A stretch of DNA of 64,000 nucleotides from a virus, in the IMG/VR virus record IMGVR_UViG_3300010354_000051, positions 54,720 through 118,719 of that record. One strand, written 5' to 3'. The translations under genes and the position numbers were made by a program. Of this stretch, positions 27,563 through 34,610 are shown piece by piece. The notes under the pieces were generated by a model. It was not told the DNA's origin. It ran no database searches and saw only the letters and a program-made list of their open reading frames with translations. The stretch's first letter is position 1, and every line of letters starts with the position of its first letter.

Positions 27563-27888
27563 CAGACAATCTCCGACCCGAATAGACAGAAACTAAGATT
27601 AGACGTACTTGAATAGACCGTGACAACATCCGTAGCAGCTAAAGTTATTCCTAAGGTGAGAAATAACGAGTCATACTGTTCAACATAGTTATCATAAACA
27701 ATGTAGTGTTTGTTAGCCAGAGTTTCGCCAGCCGGCCTAACAGCCACTCTGAATGTGGCAGAAGCCCCTCTGTTACAAACAGACAATGTTGAAATTACTG
27801 AACTGGTTGAAGCCGGTACAGTGTATATATCTGAAGTGGTTGTAGCTGCAGGGGAATTCTGAGCGAGAACTTTGTAATTAATAGCCAT
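27562..27888 (-). CDS. Small virion protein, relative of the gene at 12329-12724
   Basis: 108 residues, beta-rich, with TLSVCNRGASATFRVAVRP at the centre. It resembles the 131-residue protein at 12329, and both lie immediately upstream of a large adhesin or spike gene. The shared stop/start base with the adhesin (27562) implies coupled translation. A dedicated attachment or tip protein is plausible. No enzymatic motif. Confidence 0.6.
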   Translation of the reverse strand: MAINYKVLAQNSPAATTTSDIYTVPASTSSVISTLSVCNRGASATFRVAVRPAGETLANKHYIVYDNYVEQYDSLFLTLGITLAATDVVTVYSSTSNLSFCLFGSEIV

Positions 27889-27889
27889 T

Positions 27890-28285
27890 TTATGCCCCTA
27901 TGAGTAGGAATTGATTTAGTATGGCGTCGGCAAGACCTGGGCCGGTGGGTCCGATAGGCCCGGTGGCACCAGTTGCGCCAGCCCCTGTAGGTCCGATAGG
28001 CCCGGTAGCCCCAGTTGCACCCACTCCCGTAGGTCCGATAGGGCCTGTAGCCCCGGTTATTGACGGGCCAGTAGGTCCGATAGGTCCGGTAGCCCCAGTT
28101 ACACCTACTCCAGTAGCCCCGGCAGGCCCTGTCGGGCCGATTGAACCGACTCCAGTCGGGCCAGTAGCACCAATTAGGTATTCTACTTGGCTAACTCCAG
28201 TCGCACCTAGAAAGCAATTGCTCAGATCTCTGGATTTTCTGATCCCTCCACAACCAGGACCGCTTTTGGGGGAAAATTGACCCAT
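27890..28285 (-). CDS. Collagen-like Gly-X-Y repeat protein
   Basis: 131 residues. About residues 35-120 are nearly uninterrupted Gly-X-Y triplets with [10 protein letters not shown] repeats, the signature of a collagen triple helix. Phages use these as fibre stalks. The N-terminus has a short Cys-containing head ([11 protein letters not shown]), and the C-terminus is a 12-residue tail. The repeat gives a proline-rich antisense frame on the plus strand that should be ignored. It is the first gene after a late-promoter-like motif and leads the operon into the DUF285 adhesin. Confidence 0.8.
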   Translation of the reverse strand: MGQFSPKSGPGCGGIRKSRDLSNCFLGATGVSQVEYLIGATGPTGVGSIGPTGPAGATGVGVTGATGPIGPTGPSITGATGPIGPTGVGATGATGPIGPTGAGATGATGPIGPTGPGLADAILNQFLLIGA

Positions 28286-28306
28286 CGTGTTAGTAAGCCT
28301 CTAGAG

Positions 28307-28315
28307 GCTTTCAAC
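28307..28315 (-). promoter_or_regulatory. Late-promoter-like motif GTTGAAAGC (leftward)
   Basis: GTTGAAAGC, then CTC and TAGAG, 21 bases before the collagen-like gene's ATG at 28285. The AAGCCTCTAGAGGCTT palindrome directly follows. Confidence 0.5.
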
Positions 28316-28321
28316 AAAACC

Positions 28322-29161
28322 TTAAAAAATTAACACTCTTCTTCGAGAATAACTGTCTAGTATTGTGTCCGTGAAACTGACATAGACTGGGGAGGTATTG
28401 GCGGATAAGATACGGCTTGTGATGAGAGACGGGGCAGTAGCAGATATATTAAAATTAGCGCTGGGCGCACTTATAACCCGGTTAAATATCAAAGTGACAG
28501 AATTGACCTGCACTTCAAAATTTACCGAATTCGCTAGTATTTTTCGGCTTGCGAGAAGAGATTGGTTGGGGGTAGTCAGATTGTAATAAGAGCTTTCCGT
28601 TGTTAGTTTACGTTTGGCTGATAAGCCAATATTCTGCACACTGAGGGTATAACTGGTGCTGTTTGAAAAAAGTCTTCTGCCAGCTAGAATACCTGTAGAT
28701 GTTCCGGTCAGTGAATAGCTTCTCGTATCAGATTTTAGCCTTCTACTAGCTAACAACCTGACAGAGGAGACGTTCAGTGTAAAAATTCCCGGACTCAAAG
28801 ATAGTTTTCTATTTGCTAACAACCTTGAGTTCGACCCGGATAGTGAATAGCTTCTCGTATCAGATCTGAGACGCCTGTTAGCTAGCAATCCGGCAGCGGA
28901 TGTGCCCAGTGCAAAACTCCTCGGGCTCAGAATAATTTTTCTGCCCGCCAAAGTATCAACAGTTCTACCCGTGAAGGTAAACGACCTGACCTCTGCGGTC
29001 ATGGAGTATTGAGAGCCGCCACCAATTCCAACGAAAGGTTGAGCTAGATATGCTATGTCTAAACTCTCGCTACTTAACCCCTTAGATTCAACTAGGCAAA
29101 ACGGTTGGCCTAAGTAGACATAGTCTAAAGTACCTAGGTCATTTTTGCTTGGTAAAGGCAT
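28322..29161 (-). CDS. Virion protein with ~24-residue beta repeats
   Basis: 279 residues. After a 70-residue N-terminal region, eight to nine degenerate units follow with the pattern '(S/A)R(S/T)(F/Y)xLxxxxxxLLAxRxLxS'. Examples are RSYSLSGSNSRLLANRKL and RSYSLTGTSTGILAGRRL. Regular alternation of hydrophobic residues with a basic 'RR/RK' step suggests a beta-solenoid or stacked fibre. No similar named family comes to mind. It lies in the leftward fibre cluster between the collagen-like gene and a 59-residue gene. Confidence 0.7.
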   Translation of the reverse strand: MPLPSKNDLGTLDYVYLGQPFCLVESKGLSSESLDIAYLAQPFVGIGGGSQYSMTAEVRSFTFTGRTVDTLAGRKIILSPRSFALGTSAAGLLANRRLRSDTRSYSLSGSNSRLLANRKLSLSPGIFTLNVSSVRLLASRRLKSDTRSYSLTGTSTGILAGRRLFSNSTSYTLSVQNIGLSAKRKLTTESSYYNLTTPNQSLLASRKILANSVNFEVQVNSVTLIFNRVISAPSANFNISATAPSLITSRILSANTSPVYVSFTDTILDSYSRRRVLIF

Positions 29162-29168
29162 ATACTAC

Positions 29169-29348
29169 TTACACCTCGGGGGTCTCAAGCTCCCTGTTTC
29201 TTACAAACTCCAGAGCTATTTCTTGTATACTTTCCATTGTAGGGAAATCTTCGAACTTAAAAAATACAGACTCGTGGTCTGATATGCAAACACGGGCATA
29301 CCATCTGTTCGCCAGGTCTTGCTCTACAGAATGAACTCGGAAAGCCAT
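29169..29348 (-). CDS. 59-residue hypothetical protein
   Basis: A small minus-strand frame with ATG at 29348 and stop at 29169, starting MAFRVHSVEQDLANRWYARV. It fills the gap between two clear structural genes with 5-7-base spacers, the spacing expected of an operon member. An overlapping plus-strand frame (29149-29334) lacks this context. Composition is acidic at the C-terminus (NRELETPEV). Function unknown. Confidence 0.5.
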   Translation of the reverse strand: MAFRVHSVEQDLANRWYARVCISDHESVFFKFEDFPTMESIQEIALEFVRNRELETPEV

Positions 29349-29353
29349 GGTAG

Positions 29354-31600
29354 TTAAATTTGAGTGATAGTTAGGTCGTCTACCCAGCCAGAGAAAGTTG
29401 TACCTCCCCAGGCTTCTGCCAGTATCTCAACCACACCTATCTCAGTAGGTGTAAAAGAGATAGAAACTTGTTGCCAAGAGTTAGTAGAAGTTGCAAGGGT
29501 TGCTACGTCGTCCGGCACGCCGGAGATCTGACCCCCTTTACAAATTAAACGCAGATTTAGAGAGGCATTATCCCGGTATAGCCATACTTTGACTGTAACA
29601 AGCGAGTTAGCTGAACAAGCCACTTTAGCCAAACTTAAACATACTGGCCGGATCGAGTTTCGAAGGACTGTTGAAGTAGGTTGAAGTTTCCAACTAATGC
29701 CGGAGGGAGTTTTTCTTTGATCTGTCGCACTGGATATTAGCCCGCCGTCCATGAAGATTTTGTGGTTGCCCACTACCCCGTCGTGATTTTGTGAAAATAT
29801 TCTGGTCGGGTTATAGTTAGGAAGAAAAACTTCTAGAGTGTCAGATAGGATACAGTTGTTCAGATAGCAGTCTGTAACAGACCCGGACGCGGATAAAGCA
29901 TAGCTACCGTTATCTAGAAAAGTGATATTGGAAACAGTTGTTGCACCGATGTTAGTTGTAATTCCCGTAGCTGAGCAATTAGCTATTAGAGCGCTAGTCG
30001 AAGATGTAGATTTTACGTTATAGTAAGACTGGTTAAATGATATAGCGTTGGAGGGGATAGAAACAAGTTTATTCGTTATTTCTACATCAAGTGAAAATAT
30101 GGCAGAAGTTGAGTTTATAAAACTTACTAATGACGCCACTGAGGAGTAGTAAAATCCAACACGTAACCTGCAATTGCTAGTTGTGTTGGGTAGAGTCACA
30201 GGCTCGGTCTGAAATGCAGTTAGAGATCCAAAACTAAACTTACAAAAGCTAGCAGTTCCAGGAAAGCTCAACGCCCTGTTAAATCTACATAGAGATAAGG
30301 TTTCTATTTCTACAAACTCTCTACTAGTCAGGTTAAGAGCAAGACCGTTACCATTTCTCCCATCTAGCCATGTTTCTGAAGTCTGTGTGCTCATGTCTGT
30401 ACGATCCCAGCCACCAGAAAATACAATCGGGTTACCATCAGTGCCAGAGTTATTAACTACTTGAGAGGTGGTGGTTGTTGAGGCTAAAGGACCCAGAGCG
30501 ATAGTTTCCCTCTTCCAAGTAGTTATAGTTTCACTGATTCCATAGTAACCTCTGTTATTGGTACTGGTCAGCAGAGTATTAGTATCACAATCCAACATTA
30601 CTCTAGTTCCGTTAATACTTTGAATAGGCCACCAAGATTCAGTCGCTGTATTTTTACCTATTAGACTGGCCAAATTCAAACTGTCCGGAGAATTACTGTT
30701 CTTGCAAGCAATTATATTGTTAATAAGAAATGTCTGTGCGCCATTGTCCGTATTCACATAAAAAGCAATACTTCGTATCGAACTACCCAAATTAACACCT
30801 AAGTTGGTGGTTACTAAAGTCCATCTGCCCGTAGCAGCCAAACCTATAATACTTACAGTATTGACTGCAACTGCCCCAGCAGTATCAGAACATAGTCGGA
30901 GTTCAATAGAGCCCGCAGCACCTACCGTGCCTGCGGTCTGCTTGATCCAAAAAGAAACTTGTTGATAACCGGACAAATCTAAAGTTCCGGTAGGCCAGTA
31001 GGCTGCTAGGCCTGTAGTAAAAGCCGCCCCTATATCAATACTATCTGAATAGCTATGCTCTCTCCAGTCAGCAGTGTTCAAAGCGGTGACTACGTTAGCT
31101 GAAGCTGTCCAAGCAACCCTGTTGGGTCCAGTGCTAGCTATGCTCTGTGTAACAGGCGAGGATAAAATAATTCTTGTGTTATTTCTTAACCTGAGAGTAC
31201 CTCCACTGACTCTGTTACCGCTACCAACCGAACCATTCAAAGTGAATGTGTTAGCACCAGTAACCGTAATTTCCCATGTACCATTAGCTGCTTCATTGCC
31301 AACTACACCGCTTAAGGTAATAGTATCTCCTGTGCTATAGCCATGGTTAGAGGATGTTATAGCGATAGGGGTAGCATTAGTTGCAGCGCTGATTGTTTTT
31401 GTAGCCTGGAGGACACCAGAAGTCCACACCCCATTCACACCCAAGCTGGTAGGGCTAGGGCTAGCCATTATCCTTATAGTATCACCCGGAGCTATTCGGC
31501 CTGACGTAGCACCAGACGTTAGTGTTTTCCATCTGGTGGCGAACGTCGTCCCAGAGTTGGCATCATTACCGTTTTCAAAATCCAGGTAGTAAATGGCCAT
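29354..31600 (-). CDS. Large fibre-like protein (beta-helix style with lectin-like modules)
   Basis: 748 residues starting MAIYYLDFENGNDANSGTTF, an opening often seen in phage and bacterial right-handed beta-helix proteins. Around 75-140 there is an HGYSTGDTITLSGVVGN module like the HGY/HGL modules of the DUF285 adhesin at 24866. The middle is a jelly-roll-like SFWIKQ...GSIELRL region. The C-terminus (SWQQVSISFTPTEIGVVEIL) resembles a carbohydrate-binding jelly roll. A surface-glycan-binding fibre or spike is the likely role; no enzymatic site is apparent. Confidence 0.65.
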   Translation of the reverse strand: MAIYYLDFENGNDANSGTTFATRWKTLTSGATSGRIAPGDTIRIMASPSPTSLGVNGVWTSGVLQATKTISAATNATPIAITSSNHGYSTGDTITLSGVVGNEAANGTWEITVTGANTFTLNGSVGSGNRVSGGTLRLRNNTRIILSSPVTQSIASTGPNRVAWTASANVVTALNTADWREHSYSDSIDIGAAFTTGLAAYWPTGTLDLSGYQQVSFWIKQTAGTVGAAGSIELRLCSDTAGAVAVNTVSIIGLAATGRWTLVTTNLGVNLGSSIRSIAFYVNTDNGAQTFLINNIIACKNSNSPDSLNLASLIGKNTATESWWPIQSINGTRVMLDCDTNTLLTSTNNRGYYGISETITTWKRETIALGPLASTTTTSQVVNNSGTDGNPIVFSGGWDRTDMSTQTSETWLDGRNGNGLALNLTSREFVEIETLSLCRFNRALSFPGTASFCKFSFGSLTAFQTEPVTLPNTTSNCRLRVGFYYSSVASLVSFINSTSAIFSLDVEITNKLVSIPSNAISFNQSYYNVKSTSSTSALIANCSATGITTNIGATTVSNITFLDNGSYALSASGSVTDCYLNNCILSDTLEVFLPNYNPTRIFSQNHDGVVGNHKIFMDGGLISSATDQRKTPSGISWKLQPTSTVLRNSIRPVCLSLAKVACSANSLVTVKVWLYRDNASLNLRLICKGGQISGVPDDVATLATSTNSWQQVSISFTPTEIGVVEILAEAWGGTTFSGWVDDLTITQI

Positions 31601-31604
31601 ACTA

Positions 31605-32054
31605 TCAGGTTACAGTCAGAAGGCCGTTTACTTGGTCGAAGTCAATAGTTAGAGTTTCCCCGTTAAGCAGAGTAATCGAACTGCCATAGTCATAATACCC
31701 AATTAAAGGGTTGGCTGGAGACACCGGAGTGCTATTGTACAAGTACACATACCGGAACGGCCCGACATCACCGTTAGCTGTCAGTACAAGGTCGGAGCAA
31801 ACCAATTTATAAGTTCCGCTAGTCTGATCGCTACTTGTAGTAGTTACGTTTCTAGGGTTAGTACCGCTTAAGTTGGTATAGTCTACTTGAGTGACGTTAG
31901 CCAGAATACACGCAGCGGTAGTACTGTTCGGATTAGTAGACTCGGATGACGGAGCCGTATTGCTCAGAGCAACGACTAGCTGATTGCTGCCCAGATTATG
32001 AACACCTTCGGAGAGATGCTCTACAAACCCGTTGAGTTTATTGAAGATGGCCAT
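31605..32054 (-). CDS. Virion structural protein of a type common in cyanophages
   Basis: 149 residues beginning [20 protein letters not shown] and continuing [18 protein letters not shown]. From memory, this N-terminal pattern is shared by many small phage virion proteins of unknown detail. The C-terminal half is beta-rich ([25 protein letters not shown]). It stands 5 bases upstream of the 748-residue fibre gene in the same operon, so it probably attaches to or assembles with it. Confidence 0.65.
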   Translation of the reverse strand: MAIFNKLNGFVEHLSEGVHNLGSNQLVVALSNTAPSSESTNPNSTTAACILANVTQVDYTNLSGTNPRNVTTTSSDQTSGTYKLVCSDLVLTANGDVGPFRYVYLYNSTPVSPANPLIGYYDYGSSITLLNGETLTIDFDQVNGLLTVT

Positions 32055-32075
32055 TAGATTTTCCTATAAGGTCGG

Positions 32076-32687
32076 TTAAATTTCTACCGAGACATTGAAT
32101 TCTCGGACAGTGCCTTCTACTTGGGTGATTTTGACCCATAAGTAGTTATCCGGTGGGATAGGCATATTCTGTACTACTATTAATTCACCGGTAGTAGAGT
32201 TGGTTATGGTTTTAGGAACGCAGGCGAGGGTCCCCTGATTCGACCTGTTATTCGAGTAACGAAGTTCAAAAGTTACAGAAGGGTTGGTCCCTCTGACTAC
32301 TCCCAAAGCTTGAGTAATAGTAGTGGGGTACTGGGTATAAAAAAGAGTGAATTCGTCTCCTGCACGGGGTGAATCAATGCTTATGGCTTTGGGCGGTCCA
32401 GGATCTCCTTTAGGGCCAGGGACAAGCAATGAAACCCCATCCGGCCATTGCCCGTTTTCCTTCGGCCCAAATAAATCCCCGGATGACCGATTGATATAGA
32501 AATCTCCATTTTTACCTAAGCCAGGGGTCGGGTCTACTACACCGGATAGCAAAGTCGCTTGTGAAAAAAGCTCGACAGCCTGCTCAAGGATAAGCGGATC
32601 GTTGTCGTCTACAGCCCGTGGCAAATTGACGATACGGCTAGAGCCTTTAAAATCGTAGTTGGTATATATTGGTCTGTATTTTGACAT
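32076..32687 (-). CDS. Tail fibre-like protein with short collagen-like linker
   Basis: 203 residues. The N-terminal half has the fibre-type 'DDNDPLILEQAVELFSQ' opening followed by GDFYINRSSGDLFGPKENG, a common phage fibre module. A short PGPKGDPGPP linker then joins it to a beta-rich C-terminal domain. Its ATG overlaps the stop of the upstream gene at 32687, so translation is coupled. Probably a neck or fibre component. Confidence 0.65.
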   Translation of the reverse strand: MSKYRPIYTNYDFKGSSRIVNLPRAVDDNDPLILEQAVELFSQATLLSGVVDPTPGLGKNGDFYINRSSGDLFGPKENGQWPDGVSLLVPGPKGDPGPPKAISIDSPRAGDEFTLFYTQYPTTITQALGVVRGTNPSVTFELRYSNNRSNQGTLACVPKTITNSTTGELIVVQNMPIPPDNYLWVKITQVEGTVREFNVSVEI

Positions 32688-33385
32688 CAGAGCAGCCTGG
32701 CAAATCCGGATACAGGTGTAGTAAAATATATTATGGTTTGATAGATGCTTGGGTGAGTTACATCCGCATCTATTTCTTGGCCACTGCCATTAAATAGTTC
32801 GACTGAGGGTATAAATCCAAGGTTATGGTTAATGACCCACTCGTCAGAAGGAGCTTGTTGTTGGTGATTAAACCCGGAAGGGTTGGGGTTATTAGTACTG
32901 TAGTTGATCGATTGTAACCATTCTTGCTCCGTACCAACAAACCCATTAGCCACAGCAATCTCATAAGCACTCGCCCCGAACCTATTTGGCGGTACTCCGG
33001 GCAAAGTATACTCTTGATCGGGTATAGAAGGATAAAATCCTACCAGAAGCATTTCTCCCACACCTGGAATATCCTCTCTATTCGGGCGTTCTTTCAAGCC
33101 AGAGGCATAGGACGATGTGGTCAGGTATTCACCAGGCTCTGTCCATTTTTGCCAGCCCCACATGTCCTCAATACCTAGTAGGTGAGGGACCTGGCCCATT
33201 TGGTCGGCATGTCTTGCCCGCAAATTGCGACTAGGGCCGGGATTCACCCTGTTCCTATCCCTCAAATACTCAGCAGAAGATAGCATTTGCCGGGTAAGAG
33301 AACTCATCTGAGTCTCTCTAGACCGGTAGTCAGCAACATCCCTGACGCCGATCCACCTCTCAAATGGGTTTCTCTTGACAGACAC
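32687..33385 (-). CDS. Tail fibre / virion protein
   Basis: 232 residues. The middle holds the phage-fibre module GASAYEIAVANGFVGTEQEW, followed by WVINHNLGFIPSVELFNGSG, which matches common tail-fibre C-terminal domains ('W.i.HnLg..P.v...d..G'). It is the first gene of the leftward fibre operon. A GTTGAAAGC element lies 18 bases upstream, divergent from the tail-chaperone genes. Confidence 0.7.
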   Translation of the reverse strand: MSVKRNPFERWIGVRDVADYRSRETQMSSLTRQMLSSAEYLRDRNRVNPGPSRNLRARHADQMGQVPHLLGIEDMWGWQKWTEPGEYLTTSSYASGLKERPNREDIPGVGEMLLVGFYPSIPDQEYTLPGVPPNRFGASAYEIAVANGFVGTEQEWLQSINYSTNNPNPSGFNHQQQAPSDEWVINHNLGFIPSVELFNGSGQEIDADVTHPSIYQTIIYFTTPVSGFARLL

Positions 33386-33403
33386 TTGATAATCTCCTAA
33401 CCA

Positions 33404-33412
33404 GCTTTCAAC
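33404..33412 (-). promoter_or_regulatory. Late-promoter-like motif GTTGAAAGC (leftward)
   Basis: GTTGAAAGC, then TGGT and TAGGAG, 18 bases before the ATG at 33385. Confidence 0.5.
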
Positions 33413-33433
33413 ATGACGATTCTTGAAAAACTA

Positions 33434-33442
33434 GGTGAAATT
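33434..33442 (+). promoter_or_regulatory. Weak variant GGTGAAATT (rightward)
   Basis: Plus-strand GGTGAAATT followed by TATATG, 20 bases before the ATG at 33463 and divergent from the element at 33404. Only the first seven bases match. Confidence 0.3.
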
Positions 33443-33462
33443 TATATGTTAAGAAGAGGTTT

Positions 33463-33870
33463 ATGGCACTCAGCGCAAAACAAATGAGGGATCTGGAGTC
33501 AGTTGCAACTGAGTCAGTGACTGATTTCGACTTCGGTGAACCGGAAGTATTGAGCGTAGAAATCGCTCCGGGCAAGTTTCTTTCCCTGCAAGAACCTAGT
33601 GCGGAGGACTTAATTGAAATTGGTAAGGTAGAGTCGGCTTTGGGCAAAGAAGGTACGGAGGAAATCGAAGTTACTCTTCGTATCATTTGCATCATGCACC
33701 ACCCTACGGCAGGTCAGAGAAAACTAACCCTCAAAGATGCTAGAAAGCTGCGTTCTAAGCAAATTGCCAAACTAGCGGCGGGGATTAAGGAGCTGATTGG
33801 TGGTGAACAGGATGACGACGACACCAAAAGTGACGACGGCACCGGAAGTGACGACGAAGATAAACTATAA
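33463..33870 (+). CDS. Probable tail assembly chaperone (gpG-like)
   Basis: 135 residues with the usual size and feel of the first tail assembly chaperone: a beta/alpha core (PGKFLSLQEPSAEDLIEIGK, LRIICIMHHP) and a very acidic tail (GGEQDDDDTKSDDG). It lies just upstream of the sheath, as in many contractile phages. The next gene lies in the +1 frame and overlaps the acidic tail by at least 59 bases, the arrangement of gpG/gpGT-type frameshift pairs. AAGAGG lies 2-3 bases before the ATG. Confidence 0.55.
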   Translation: MALSAKQMRDLESVATESVTDFDFGEPEVLSVEIAPGKFLSLQEPSAEDLIEIGKVESALGKEGTEEIEVTLRIICIMHHPTAGQRKLTLKDARKLRSKQIAKLAAGIKELIGGEQDDDDTKSDDGTGSDDEDKL

Positions 33871-34285
33871 CTATACGGTAAGTTGCATAGACTCTAAAAA
33901 CAATGCCTTGGTATTCAGAGACATGCTAGGGTCTGATTTAGAGTTTTTTGACAGTGTAGTTATCAGGAAAGACAACCTACTATCTCTCAATTCGGGCAAG
34001 ATTATAGAAGTATTGCAGAGGCTACTCGTCTCTCCAACAATACGAATCGAGTCACTAACTCCTCGAGCCATAAGAGCAGTCTTCTTGTCCGTTTCGGAGA
34101 ACATAATAAAAAACTACATGCCTAAGGAGGACTGGTTAAGACAATGTTACTCGATTCAGAACGGCTCATTTCAGAATATCGCGCAGATGGAAGAAGTTCC
34201 AATGTCGAAATTTACCGCTATGTGTGTCATACACAAAGAGGCTATGGAGTTAATGAATAATGATAAGCCCGCAGAGCAAATTTAG
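33812..34285 (+). CDS. Second tail-assembly gene, possibly expressed by frameshift
   Basis: 157 residues if translation starts at ATG 33812; the frame is open from 33797. The first ~20 residues (TTTPKVTTAPEVTTK) are the +1-frame reading of the previous gene's acidic tail. The natural-looking protein begins around YNYTVSCIDSKNNALVF. It could be made by its own weak start or by a programmed shift out of the upstream gene. Domain unknown; helical, with no membrane segment. Position before the sheath suggests tail assembly. Confidence 0.5.
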   Translation: MTTTPKVTTAPEVTTKINYNYTVSCIDSKNNALVFRDMLGSDLEFFDSVVIRKDNLLSLNSGKIIEVLQRLLVSPTIRIESLTPRAIRAVFLSVSENIIKNYMPKEDWLRQCYSIQNGSFQNIAQMEEVPMSKFTAMCVIHKEAMELMNNDKPAEQI

Positions 34286-34550
34286 TGACGAGGTTACTAG
34301 CGACGAGCTTCTCTCGCTGATGGTAATTCTCTATCGAATTTGCCTTGACAGGGATATTGTCAACCTGAACCGATTTGTAGTCGTATCATCAAAAATAATG
34401 GGGGTGGAGGATTTTAACAAGCTTTTGAGGACTGTTGTGAGAATGTTGGGCGGTAGTAAGTGCGGAGATTCGCTGTGTTCGGATTGGGTTATGACGAAAC
34501 TTTATGAAATTTATACCTCATACGGGGCTAATCCAGCTCCTGATTTGTAA
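34260..34550 (+). CDS. Small tail-region hypothetical protein
   Basis: 96 residues, helical, MISPQSKFSDEVTSDELLSL. Its ATG lies 26 bases inside the end of the previous gene and is preceded at 11 bases by GGAG, pointing to coupled translation. It completes the three-gene unit before the sheath. No recognised family. A chaperone or hub-assembly role is possible only from context. Confidence 0.55.
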   Translation: MISPQSKFSDEVTSDELLSLMVILYRICLDRDIVNLNRFVVVSSKIMGVEDFNKLLRTVVRMLGGSKCGDSLCSDWVMTKLYEIYTSYGANPAPDL

Positions 34551-34566
34551 AAATCGCAAAAACAGG

Positions 34567-34575
34567 GGTGAAAGC
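34567..34575 (+). promoter_or_regulatory. Late-promoter-like motif GGTGAAAGC before the sheath
   Basis: Plus-strand GGTGAAAGC, then TAA and TAGAG, 35 bases before the TTG start at 34611. Confidence 0.5.
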
Positions 34576-34610
34576 TAATAGAGAGGTCTGTACACTAATG
34601 GAGATCAACC

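Noticed and set aside
27921-28280. Proline/valine-rich plus-strand frame of 119 codons
   Set aside because: It is the reverse complement of the collagen Gly-X-Y repeat; the minus-strand gene has the promoter-like motif and the operon context.
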